Shown here piece after piece: positions 8,441-16,449 of a stretch of 64,000 nucleotides of DNA. Source of the DNA: Thiobacillus denitrificans (GTDB lineage Bacteria > Pseudomonadota > Gammaproteobacteria > Burkholderiales > Thiobacillaceae); contig NZ_LDUG01000033.1 in NCBI RefSeq assembly GCF_001530125.1, forward strand, positions 83,066-147,065. Direction: 5' to 3'. How positions within the stretch are numbered: position 1 is the stretch's first letter; the number at the start of each line of letters is the position of its first letter. The notes beneath the pieces are model-generated. The model was not told the origin of the DNA. It made no database searches and saw only the letters and a program-made list of their open reading frames with translations. The translations under genes and the position numbers were made by a program.

Positions 8441-9598
8441 TTAAGCCGAACTTGCAGTGCGGAATCCCGCAAACGGATCGCGCCGATGCGGCAGGTAGAA
8501 ATTGCGGAAGCCGGGACGCTTGAGGGACGGGTCGGTGACCGGCCCGCCGCCGCGCAATTCCCCGTGGGTGTGGAACCAGGGCTCTGAATAATCGTGATAC
8601 GGATCGGGCGCAAAGCCCGGATACGGTGTGAACGGATCGCGCAGCCATTCCCACGCCATGCCCCAATGAAAATCCGGCTGCGCCACCGCACGCAGCCACT
8701 GCGCAGCCGTCGGCAGGCGCCGGCCCCTCCACGCAGCGAAAGCTTCGGCCTCAAAGCGGTTCACATGCAGCATGGGCGCCTCTGCACTCAGCGGCAGCCA
8801 GCGGTTGAAACGGCGCACCTGCCAGCCGCTGTTTGCCTGCTTCCAGTACACGGGATGATGCGCGTCGCTGGCCAGGCGCCAGGCCCAGCCGTCAGCCGAC
8901 CATCCCGCCCGGCACTGGTAACCCCCCGCCTCGACGAATTCGGCGAAGGCCGTCTCGGACAGTGGATTTGCGTCGATGTCGAACGCCGCGACCGGAACCG
9001 TATGGCGCCATTTTTCATTGTCGAAAATGAACCCGTCGTCCGGTCCGCTCCCCAGCACCACTTCACCCCCACCAATCGCCAGCCGCTGCGCAGACAGCAC
9101 GCCGGCAACGTCGGGGCGGGCGGGCGGCGCATAGCCCAGATCCTGGAAGGCCATCCACCAGGCCTCGATGTGCATCAGCTCGTGATAGAGACACAACTCG
9201 GCGAAATACGCGATTTCGGCGTCGAGTCCGCTGCGCAGGCGGGCGGTCACGGCATCGGCCACCTGGCTCGCGTAGGCGTCGACTGCCGCCGGCTCCAGCA
9301 AAGGCAGGTCCCAACGAACGTCGTGCGGTACGCTGGAGGAATCGTACAAGGCGTCGGCACCACGCAACAGGCTGGGCGCGCGCGCGCCGTCGGGCCTTTC
9401 GCGCAGGCACCAGCGTTCCTGGAACCAGACGATGTGTCCGTATTCCCACAGCGGCGGGTTCAGACGCTCTGCGCGCGGCCCCAGCCAGCCGCCGGCCGGC
9501 AGGCAGTCGATCAGTGCGCGCAAGCGGCCGCGCGCCCGCTCAAGCCGGTCGATAAGTTGGTCTGCGGTATGGCCGCTGACGGGTCGAGTTCGATTCAT
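8441..9598 (-). CDS. egtB/senA: EgtB/SenA-family nonheme-iron C-S or C-Se bond-forming enzyme
   Basis: A 385-residue protein with an N-terminal DinB-like helical domain and a C-terminal formylglycine-generating-enzyme-like domain. The iron triad is visible as His55 (YGHIVWFQERW) and His139/His143 (YHELMHIEAWW). The C-terminal signature PYPGFAPDPYHDYSEPWF and RNFYLPHRRDPFAGFRT closes the catalytic domain. EgtB joins a sulfur donor to hercynine to make ergothioneine; the related SenA joins a selenosugar to hercynine to make selenoneine. The divergent neighbours are a SelD-type selenophosphate synthetase and EgtD, which favours SenA, but the donor cannot be decided from sequence. The start at 9598 gives the family N-terminus; longer in-frame extensions run into selD. 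Confidence 0.8.
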   Translation of the reverse strand: MNRTRPVSGHTADQLIDRLERARGRLRALIDCLPAGGWLGPRAERLNPPLWEYGHIVWFQERWCLRERPDGARAPSLLRGADALYDSSSVPHDVRWDLPLLEPAAVDAYASQVADAVTARLRSGLDAEIAYFAELCLYHELMHIEAWWMAFQDLGYAPPARPDVAGVLSAQRLAIGGGEVVLGSGPDDGFIFDNEKWRHTVPVAAFDIDANPLSETAFAEFVEAGGYQCRAGWSADGWAWRLASDAHHPVYWKQANSGWQVRRFNRWLPLSAEAPMLHVNRFEAEAFAAWRGRRLPTAAQWLRAVAQPDFHWGMAWEWLRDPFTPYPGFAPDPYHDYSEPWFHTHGELRGGGPVTDPSLKRPGFRNFYLPHRRDPFAGFRTASSA

Positions 9599-9662
9599 GT
9601 GTAATATAAAGCACTGTAGCCCAGCATTCCGGGTGCCCACTCTCGACAGACGAATTCGGACC

Positions 9663-10733
9663 ATGAACGATACCCTCCTCGCTCCCCCCATCCGATTGAC
9701 CCAGTTTTCCCACGGCGGCGGCTGCGGCTGCAAGATCGCACCCTCGGTGCTGCGCGAGATCCTGTCCGACACGCCCTTCGCGTCGCACCTCGCGGCGGCG
9801 TACCCTGATCTTTTGGTGGGCATCGAGCACGGCGACGATGCCGCAGTCTACCGGCTGAACGACGAACAGGCGATTGTGGCGACCACCGACTTCTTCATGC
9901 CCATCGTCGACGATCCCTACGAGTTCGGCCGCATCGCCGCTACCAATGCGCTATCCGACGTCTATGCCATGGGCGGACGGCCGTTGTTCGCCCTGGCCAT
10001 CGTCGGCATGCCGATCGGCAAGCTGCCCAACAGCGTCATCCGGCAAATCCTCGCCGGTGGCGAGTCGGTATGCAAAGCCGCCGGGATTCCCATTGCCGGC
10101 GGCCATTCCATCGACGCGCCGGAGCCGATCTACGGCTTGGTCGGCATCGGCGTGGTGAATCCGCGCAAGGTCAAGCAGAACGGCGGTGGCCAGGCCGGCG
10201 ACCTGCTGATTCTCGGCAAGCCGCTGGGCGTCGGCATCTACAGCGCGGCGCTGAAAAAGGGCCTGCTGAGCGCGGATCAATATGCGGTGATGATTGCCGC
10301 CACCACCCAGCTCAACACCGCGGGTGCCGATCTGGCCGAAATGGAGGGGGTGCATGCGATGACCGACATCACCGGCTTCGGCCTGCTCGGCCATCTGCTC
10401 GAAATCACCCGCGCATCGCAACTGTCGGCGCGCGTCGAATTGGCCCGTCTGCCCCTGTTTCCAGGCGTAGGCGAGTTGGCTCGGGGCGGCCATATCACCG
10501 GCGCCAGCGAGCGCAACTGGGCGAGCTATGGCAGCGAAGTCAATCTGGCCGACGGCATCGCCGACTGGCAGTGCGCCCTCTTGACTGATCCGCAAACCAG
10601 CGGCGGCTTGCTGGTGAGCTGCGCGCCTGAATCTAGAGAAGCGGTGCTGGAAATCTTTAGCCGGCACGGCTTCGCGCAGGCGACGGAAATCGGACGACTG
10701 GACGCCGGCAGCCAGGTTTCGATCGGGGCCTGA
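9663..10733 (+). CDS. selD: Selenophosphate synthetase (SelD/SenC family)
   Basis: A 356-residue protein of the normal SelD length that makes selenophosphate from selenide and ATP. The active-site segment is SHGGGCGCKIAP with Cys21 and Lys24, so this is a cysteine, not a selenocysteine, form and no in-frame TGA is used. The family motifs GDDAAVYRLNDEQAIVATTD, ITGFGLLGHLLE and TDPQTSGGLLVS follow. It is divergent from the EgtB/SenA gene with 64 bases between starts, and its stop directly abuts the egtD GTG. No selA, selB or selC is visible in the window, so it may serve selenoneine (as SenC), tRNA selenation or selenoprotein synthesis. The start at 9663 is preferred over a longer open frame from 9432. 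Confidence 0.93.
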   Translation: MNDTLLAPPIRLTQFSHGGGCGCKIAPSVLREILSDTPFASHLAAAYPDLLVGIEHGDDAAVYRLNDEQAIVATTDFFMPIVDDPYEFGRIAATNALSDVYAMGGRPLFALAIVGMPIGKLPNSVIRQILAGGESVCKAAGIPIAGGHSIDAPEPIYGLVGIGVVNPRKVKQNGGGQAGDLLILGKPLGVGIYSAALKKGLLSADQYAVMIAATTQLNTAGADLAEMEGVHAMTDITGFGLLGHLLEITRASQLSARVELARLPLFPGVGELARGGHITGASERNWASYGSEVNLADGIADWQCALLTDPQTSGGLLVSCAPESREAVLEIFSRHGFAQATEIGRLDAGSQVSIGA

Positions 10734-11684
10734 GTGTCCTTTACCTTCAAGGATTTCCCCGCTGCGTGCGACGATTTGCGCCGCGACGTGCTGGCCGGTC
10801 TGGCCGCCCGCCCCAAGTCCATTCCGCCCAAATACTTCTACGACGAAGCGGGCTGCCGGCTGTTCGAATCGATCTGCGCGCAGCCCGAATACACGCTCAC
10901 CCGAACCGAAGAGGCGCTGCTGCGTGACCGGCTCGGCGACATCGCCGCCACCATTGGCCCGGTGGACTGCATCGTCGAACCGGGCGCCGGTGAGTGCGCC
11001 AAGGTGCGCCTGTTGCTGGAGGCCCTGCGCCCCCCCCACCTGGTCGTGCTGGACATTGCCGGCGCCCCGCTCGCTGCTGCGGCCGAACCACTCTCACGCG
11101 ATTACCCGGGGCTTGCCGTCACCGCGCTGGGGATGGACTTCATCCACGATCTGGAAGCCGCGACACCCTGGCTGCCGGCCGGACGGCGGCTCATCTACTA
11201 TCCCGGTTCAAGCATCGGCAACTTCGCGCCGGATGCAGCAACTGCCTTGCTAACCCGCTTTCGCCAGCTGGCCGGCGCGGAAGGCCAACTGCTCATCGGC
11301 TTCGACCTCAAGAAAGACCCGCAGCGGTTGCACGCCGCCTACAACGACGCTGCCGGCATCACCGCCGCCTTCAACCTCAACCTGCTTGAGCGGCTGAACC
11401 GCGAACTGGACGCCGACTTCGACCTCGCCCACTTTCGTCACTACGCGTTCTACAACCCAACCGCCGGCCGCATCGAAATGCACCTGGTCAGCCTCGCCGG
11501 ACAGCATGTGACCGTCGCGGGCCGGCGCTTCAATTTCGCCCTCGGCGAAACGCTGCACACCGAAGACTCCTACAAATTCCGGCGCGACGAATTCAGCGCA
11601 ATTGCGACAAACGCCGGCTGGCAGCTCGCTGCGGAATGGGAACACGACGGGTTCGCGATCCATCTATACAGGGGTTCCCGCTAG
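10734..11684 (+). CDS. egtD: L-histidine N-alpha-methyltransferase EgtD
   Basis: A 316-residue SAM-dependent methyltransferase that trimethylates histidine to hercynine, the precursor of ergothioneine and selenoneine. Family landmarks are PPKYFYDEAGCRLFE near the N-terminus, VEPGAGECAKVR as the SAM-binding glycine loop, IYYPGSSIGNFAPDAA, LLIGFDLKKDP and HTEDSYKF. The start is a GTG right after the selD stop (TGAGTG), which implies coupled translation. This pairing places selenophosphate and hercynine supply in one transcript. Confidence 0.93.
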   Translation: MSFTFKDFPAACDDLRRDVLAGLAARPKSIPPKYFYDEAGCRLFESICAQPEYTLTRTEEALLRDRLGDIAATIGPVDCIVEPGAGECAKVRLLLEALRPPHLVVLDIAGAPLAAAAEPLSRDYPGLAVTALGMDFIHDLEAATPWLPAGRRLIYYPGSSIGNFAPDAATALLTRFRQLAGAEGQLLIGFDLKKDPQRLHAAYNDAAGITAAFNLNLLERLNRELDADFDLAHFRHYAFYNPTAGRIEMHLVSLAGQHVTVAGRRFNFALGETLHTEDSYKFRRDEFSAIATNAGWQLAAEWEHDGFAIHLYRGSR

Positions 11685-11819
11685 AAGCCGAGTTCGAGCA
11701 GAGAACGATTGCGCGCGCCATGCAGGATGAAATGCAGTTCATGTTTTTCCTCAAGCATTGAGTGATAACCCTGAAGTCGGACGGGTCGCGCAAACCTTGC
11801 AAGGCCGTAAAATTTCCAC

Positions 11820-13286
11820 ATGCCCAAACTTGAATCGCTCATCTTCGACAACGGCTTCGCCCGCCTGCCGGAAGCCTATTATTCGCGTGTCTGCCCGACG
11901 CCCGTCCCCGATCCCTACCTGGTCTGCTACAGCCCGGAAGCGCTGGCCTTGCTCGACCTCGATGCAAGCGAAATGACGCGTCCCGAGCTGATCGAGGCGC
12001 TGGCGGGCAACCAGCTGCTGCCGGGGATGGACGCGATCGCCGCACTGTACGCCGGCCACCAGTTTGGCCATTTCGTGCCCCAACTGGGCGACGGCCGCGC
12101 GATCCTCTTGGGCGAAGTCAAAAACGCAGCAGGCGAAGGCTGGGAAGTGCAGCTGAAGGGCGCCGGCCGCACCCCCTACTCGCGCGGCGGCGACGGCCGC
12201 GCGGTGCTGCGCTCGAGCATCCGCGAGTTTTTATGCTCGGAGGCGATGCATGCGCTCGGCATTCCCACCACCCGCGCGCTCGCCATCGTCGGCAGCGACC
12301 GCCCGGTGTACCGCGAGGATCAGGAGACCGCCGCGCTGGTCACCCGGCTGGCGCCGAGTTTCGTGCGCTTCGGTTCGTTCGAAGTCTTCTACTACCGCAA
12401 CCAGATCGAGTCGATCAAACAGCTGGCCGACTACGTCATCGCGCGCTACTACCCGGAACTGGCCACGCTTTCCGACCCCTACCCCGAATTCCTGCGCCAG
12501 GTTGCGCTGCGCACGGCCGAACTGATGGCGCAGTGGCAGGCGGTGGGCTTTTCGCACGGGGTGATGAACACCGACAACATGTCCATCCTCGGCCTCACGC
12601 TCGACTACGGCCCGTTCGGCTTTCTCGACGCCTTCGATCCTGGCTATATCTGCAACCATTCCGACACGAGCGGGCGCTACGCCTTCGACCAGCAGCCGGA
12701 CGTCGCCGCGTGGAACCTCACCAAGCTGGCACAGACGCTGGTGCCGCTGATGTCGGTGGAAACCGCATCGCAGGCGATCAGCGAATATCCGCAGGTGTTC
12801 GGCCGCGCCTACCTCGAGCGCATGGCCGCCAAGTTCGGCCTGCCGCCGGGCAGCGAAGCCGCCACGTTGGTCATGGACGCGCTGCAGCTGCTGGCGCAGA
12901 ACCATGTCGACTACAGCATCTTCCTGCGCCGCCTGTGCGACTTCGACAGCGGGGAAAGTGCCCCCAACACGCCGCTGCGCGACCTGTTCCTCGACCGCGC
13001 AGGCCTCGATGCCTGGGCGGCGCGTTACGCCGCCACGCTGCGCCAGCAGGCTTCAATCGACGCCGAACGTGGTCAGGCGATGCGCATGGTCAATCCCAAA
13101 TACATCCTGCGCAACCATTTGGCCGAAATCGCCATCCGCCGAGCGACAGACGATCGCGATTACAGTGAGGTCAATCGCCTGCACGCGCTGCTGACGCGGC
13201 CGTTCGACGAACAGCCGGAATACGAGGCCTACGCCGCCGAGCCACCCGACTGGGCCAGGCAGATTGAGGTAAGCTGCTCTTCGTGA
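11820..13286 (+). CDS. selO: Protein adenylyltransferase SelO (YdiU)
   Basis: A 488-residue pseudokinase-fold enzyme that transfers AMP from ATP to hydroxyl side chains of proteins and is linked to redox stress. Visible signatures are YAGHQFGHFVPQLGDGRA, QLKGAGRTPYSRGGDGR and SHGVMNTDNMSILGLTLDYG. The protein ends in VSCSS; Cys486 sits where eukaryotic SelO has selenocysteine, third from the end. A gap of 135 bases separates it from egtD. Its presence beside selD is notable because bacterial SelO itself contains no selenium. Confidence 0.95.
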   Translation: MPKLESLIFDNGFARLPEAYYSRVCPTPVPDPYLVCYSPEALALLDLDASEMTRPELIEALAGNQLLPGMDAIAALYAGHQFGHFVPQLGDGRAILLGEVKNAAGEGWEVQLKGAGRTPYSRGGDGRAVLRSSIREFLCSEAMHALGIPTTRALAIVGSDRPVYREDQETAALVTRLAPSFVRFGSFEVFYYRNQIESIKQLADYVIARYYPELATLSDPYPEFLRQVALRTAELMAQWQAVGFSHGVMNTDNMSILGLTLDYGPFGFLDAFDPGYICNHSDTSGRYAFDQQPDVAAWNLTKLAQTLVPLMSVETASQAISEYPQVFGRAYLERMAAKFGLPPGSEAATLVMDALQLLAQNHVDYSIFLRRLCDFDSGESAPNTPLRDLFLDRAGLDAWAARYAATLRQQASIDAERGQAMRMVNPKYILRNHLAEIAIRRATDDRDYSEVNRLHALLTRPFDEQPEYEAYAAEPPDWARQIEVSCSS

Positions 13287-14005
13287 ACCGTAGTCCCACC
13301 CTGCTCGCCGGCCTCATGATCGTTACCCTGCTCGCCGGGTGCAGCGGGCAACCCATCCAGCGCCGTGACGGCAGCAGCAGCGTGCGCAGTTTCAGTATGA
13401 AGGAGCTGGTCAAGGGCGATATCGACACGGTGGTGGAAATCCACCAGCAGGAAATCATTGGCATCCTCAGGACGCTGACGCTTAAGTTCTATCGCCGCAA
13501 TCCCAACGAGTGGCGCAAATCCGGCTTTGCCAGCGCCGACGCGGCAACCGCGGCCCTGTTCAAGCCGCTGCAGCACTGGCAGCTGGCGCAACAGAAAAAC
13601 CTCCCCTGGGAAACCGTCCTGCTCGAACCGTGGCGTGCCGATTTCACCGGCGACCGGGTGAAGGCCCTGATGGACGGCCTGCTGGTCATGCACATGGCGG
13701 CATACAACCACCAGACCGAGTTTTATCTGCTGACCGAAGTGGATGCGCAGAAGCTCTACAACGCCGCACGCAATACCGAGGCCGTGGCGTGGAAGCTCTC
13801 CAATGCCAGAAATCTGCGCGGCGAGTTCATCCTGCTCTCCAACAGCATGGATGCCGGCGGCGTAGCCAACCTCAGCTTCGAGCGCGAATTCGGCAAGCTC
13901 ATCGGCATCCAGGACACGCTGGCCCGGATCATCGAAGACAAAAGCAACCGCGCGATCCGCTTCGGCGTGGTCAACGTCGCCAGCATGGTCTTCCTGCCGA
14001 TCTGA
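13283..14005 (+). CDS. Predicted lipoprotein of unknown function
   Basis: A 240-residue protein with a lipoprotein signal: a short charged start, a hydrophobic stretch (LLAGLMIVTLLAG) and a lipobox ending in LLAGC, so Cys20 would be lipidated. The rest is soluble and mixed, with no domain recognised. The GTG start overlaps the selO stop (GTGA), indicating translational coupling to selO, and the next gene follows after one base. It may act with SelO or with the downstream DUF protein at the cell envelope, but nothing in the sequence names a function. Confidence 0.75.
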   Translation: MNRSPTLLAGLMIVTLLAGCSGQPIQRRDGSSSVRSFSMKELVKGDIDTVVEIHQQEIIGILRTLTLKFYRRNPNEWRKSGFASADAATAALFKPLQHWQLAQQKNLPWETVLLEPWRADFTGDRVKALMDGLLVMHMAAYNHQTEFYLLTEVDAQKLYNAARNTEAVAWKLSNARNLRGEFILLSNSMDAGGVANLSFEREFGKLIGIQDTLARIIEDKSNRAIRFGVVNVASMVFLPI

Positions 14006-14006
14006 C

Positions 14007-14696
14007 ATGCGCGATCAGCAGGATGCCCATGCCCGTTGCGCCGCACTGACGCGCGACCAGTGGGCGTGGGAATTCCTCCGCCGCAACCCCGACTACCAGA
14101 CCGACTACCGCCGCTTCATCGCGCTGTGGCGCGCGCTCGAAGCCGACTATGGCATGCCGCCCAATCGTGATTTCCAGCGCTGGAAGCGCGACCCGCGCGC
14201 CTATGGCCCGCTGCCGGGCGAGGCACCGCTCGCTGCGCCCAGCGGCGACCTGTGCGTGGGGGACGATGACCGCGTGCTGCTCGAATGCTGGATGGGCGCG
14301 AAATGGGGCTTCTACAAGTTCCCGCTCGATCCCGCGCGCACCGCGCCGCCCGGCTCCGACGAACTCGCCTGGCGCCCGCCGCAGCCCGCCGCACTTGTCG
14401 ATGAGGCCTTTCGGCTGGACATCCGCTTCGACCTGTCGCTGCCGCTGCCGCCGCAACTGGAAGCGGCCAAATTCCACCTGGTCAGCCGCGCGGCCGAACT
14501 GCGGCGCAGTGGCCTTGCCGCGCCAATGACGGTGGCGAACCAGCGTGAACGCTGGACGATGATGTTGCAATTGCTGGATACAGGGAAAGCCTGCAGTGAG
14601 GAAGAAACGGCCCTGCTGCACGAAGCACGGGCGATGACGCGCTGCGGCTATCGGGAGATTCTGCGGCTGGTTGAACCCGGCGCGGACACAAAATAA
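14007..14696 (+). CDS. DUF6499-like/transcriptional-regulator-domain protein, unknown function
   Basis: A 229-residue soluble protein. The N-terminal segment WAWEFLRRNPDYQTDYRRF resembles the small domain found at the start of many DUF2285/DUF6499 proteins of Proteobacteria, some of which are annotated as regulators. The rest includes DDRVLLECWMGAKWGFYKFP and a helical C-terminus. It starts one base after the lipoprotein stop and its own stop sits in the left arm of a terminator, so it closes the selO transcript. Function is unknown. Confidence 0.7.
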   Translation: MRDQQDAHARCAALTRDQWAWEFLRRNPDYQTDYRRFIALWRALEADYGMPPNRDFQRWKRDPRAYGPLPGEAPLAAPSGDLCVGDDDRVLLECWMGAKWGFYKFPLDPARTAPPGSDELAWRPPQPAALVDEAFRLDIRFDLSLPLPPQLEAAKFHLVSRAAELRRSGLAAPMTVANQRERWTMMLQLLDTGKACSEEETALLHEARAMTRCGYREILRLVEPGADTK

Positions 14697-14721
14697 AACC
14701 GGGACGCGATGCCCCGGTTTT
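14695..14721 (+). terminator. Intrinsic terminator of the selD-egtD-selO run
   Basis: Perfect 9-base arms (AAAACCGGG and CCCGGTTTT) with a short loop follow the last gene; the preceding stop codon overlaps the left arm. The T-rich right arm continues as TATTTGATT. The symmetric A/T tails mean it may also work for the leftward sodB transcript. Confidence 0.85.
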
Positions 14722-14804
14722 ATTTGATTCACCCTGCCAGCAAGCTGGATCAGGCAAGTCGCTTCTGTAAGCTGATTTTAGCGAGTCGCTTCCGCGAAGC
14801 CGGC

Positions 14805-15389
14805 TTAAGCGAAATTCGCTTCCGCGAATTTCCAGTTCACCAGCTTGTCGAGGAAGGTCTCGACGAACTTGGGGCGCAGGTTGCGGTAGTCGATGTAATA
14901 GGCATGCTCCCACACGTCGATGCACAGCAGGGCCGTGTCGCCGGTGGTCAGCGGGGTGCCGGCGGCGCCCATGTTGACGATGTCGACCGAGCCGTCGGCC
15001 TTTTTCACCAGCCAGGTCCATCCGGAACCGAAGTTGCCGACGGCGCTGGTCTGAAAGGCTTTCTTGAATTCGTCGAGGCTGCCCCACTTGGCATTGATAG
15101 CGTCGGCCAGCGCGCCAGTCGGTGCACCGCCGCCGTTGGGCGACAGGCAATTCCAGAAGAAGGTGTGGTTCCACACCTGGGCGGCGTTGTTGTAGATGCC
15201 GCCAGCAGGGGCAGTCTTGACGATGTCCTCGAGCGACTTGCTCTCGAAGTCGGTGCCCTTGATCAGGTTGATGAGGTTGGTCACGTAGGCCTGATGGTGC
15301 TTGCCGTAGTGGTACTCAAAGGTTTCCTGGGACATGTGCGGCACAAGTGCGTCCATGGCAAAAGGCAGTGCGGGCAAAGTGTGTTCCAT
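14805..15389 (-). CDS. sodB: Superoxide dismutase, Fe/Mn family (Fe type)
   Basis: A 194-residue enzyme of normal SodB length. Metal ligands are recognisable in YHYGKHHQAYV, NHTFFWNCLSP and DVWEHAYYIDYRN. The GGGAPTGALADAI and FGSGWTWLV stretches are typical of the iron-dependent bacterial form, but metal choice cannot be proven by eye. The start at 15389 yields the classic MEHTLPALPFAMDAL N-terminus; a longer in-frame extension is not family-like. AGAGAG lies just upstream as a ribosome binding site. It converts superoxide to hydrogen peroxide and oxygen in the cytoplasm. Confidence 0.95.
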   Translation of the reverse strand: MEHTLPALPFAMDALVPHMSQETFEYHYGKHHQAYVTNLINLIKGTDFESKSLEDIVKTAPAGGIYNNAAQVWNHTFFWNCLSPNGGGAPTGALADAINAKWGSLDEFKKAFQTSAVGNFGSGWTWLVKKADGSVDIVNMGAAGTPLTTGDTALLCIDVWEHAYYIDYRNLRPKFVETFLDKLVNWKFAEANFA

Positions 15390-15606
15390 GACTCTCTCCA
15401 GAATTGAATGAACAACAATCAATATAGTGTGTCGCGCAAGCGTGACAAGCTGATGGGGCGGCACGATTGAGCGCAATGGGAAATGTGCCGGGATCCCATC
15501 AAGGATTTATCCCTGGGGACATCGACGATGGCTTGTGTGTGGCCGGACGAGATGTGTGTCCGGCTGAGGTTGTGGCGTGCTAAATGTTGCACGCACAACG
15601 GGAAAC

Positions 15607-15684
<78 letters not shown>

Positions 15685-15730
15685 TCAAGCCCGCAATTCT
15701 AACAGATGAGCCGCGTCTGGCGGAAGCCCG

Positions 15731-16090
15731 TCAGGCCAATATTTTCAGGATGGCCGTGATTTCGGCGCGCAGTTTGCCGACATCAAGCGCGCTTGAAGCG
15801 GGCGCAGTCTCGGGTGGGGTTTCGCTATCGTGCTCCAGGCGTTGCCGCGCGCCGCTGATGGTGAATCCCTCTTCGTACAGCAGTTCACGGATGCGGCGGA
15901 TCAGCAGCACCTCGTGGTGCTGGTAGTAGCGCCGGTTGCCGCGCCGCTTGACCGGACGCAGCTGGGCGAATTCCTGCTCCCAGTAACGCAACACATGCGC
16001 CTTGACGGCGCACAGTTCGGACACTTCACCGATGGTGAAATAGCGTTTCGCCGGAATCGGCGGGAGTTCACTCTTCGCTGGGCGTTCCAA
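15731..16090 (-). CDS. MerR family transcriptional regulator
   Basis: A 119-residue protein with a MerR winged helix-turn-helix: [40 protein letters not shown], and [20 protein letters not shown] as the start of the dimerisation helix. There is no C-terminal effector domain and no obvious metal-binding cysteine pair. A small MerR gene directly downstream of ihfA is a conserved arrangement in Proteobacteria, and the two overlap by 23 bases here. Targets are unknown. Confidence 0.88.
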   Translation of the reverse strand: MERPAKSELPPIPAKRYFTIGEVSELCAVKAHVLRYWEQEFAQLRPVKRRGNRRYYQHHEVLLIRRIRELLYEEGFTISGARQRLEHDSETPPETAPASSALDVGKLRAEITAILKILA

Positions 16091-16379
16091 TTTGGGCGCC
16101 TTCGACCTGGGACTTGAGTTTCTGGCTGGCGTGGAAGGTCACCACGCGACGCGCGGAAATCGGCATTTCTTCGCCGGTTTTTGGATTGCGGCCCGGCCGC
16201 TGCGGTTTCTCGCGGCACTGAAAATTGCCGAAACCGGACAGTTTGACGATGTCGCCCTTTTCGAGGGACAAACGGATTTCGTCGAAAAACGACTCGACGA
16301 CATCCTTGGCCTCGCGTTTGTTCAGGCCCACTTTTTCGAACAGCAGTTCGGCTAGATCAGCTTTGGTGAGGGTGGTCAT
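16068..16379 (-). CDS. ihfA: Integration host factor subunit alpha
   Basis: A 103-residue HU/IHF-fold protein. [20 protein letters not shown] and [35 protein letters not shown] include the DNA-bending beta-arm with the [10 protein letters not shown] tip typical of IhfA. It lies behind pheT, the usual place for ihfA in beta- and gammaproteobacteria. Confidence 0.96.
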   Translation of the reverse strand: MTTLTKADLAELLFEKVGLNKREAKDVVESFFDEIRLSLEKGDIVKLSGFGNFQCREKPQRPGRNPKTGEEMPISARRVVTFHASQKLKSQVEGAQIGTPSEE

Positions 16380-16449
16380 GCTTGTGTGTTGTCAGGGGGT
16401 GGCTGGTGAAAAATAGGGTCACGCACGCGCCAACAAAATTAGTTTTGCG

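Noticed and set aside
9720..9740. Selenocysteine in SelD or SelO
   Set aside because: SelD has cysteine codons at the active site, and the SelO end is VSCSS with a TGC codon. No in-frame TGA is read through in either gene.
11685..11819. A short peptide gene between egtD and selO
   Set aside because: The only ATG-started frames are about 13 codons with no ribosome binding site.
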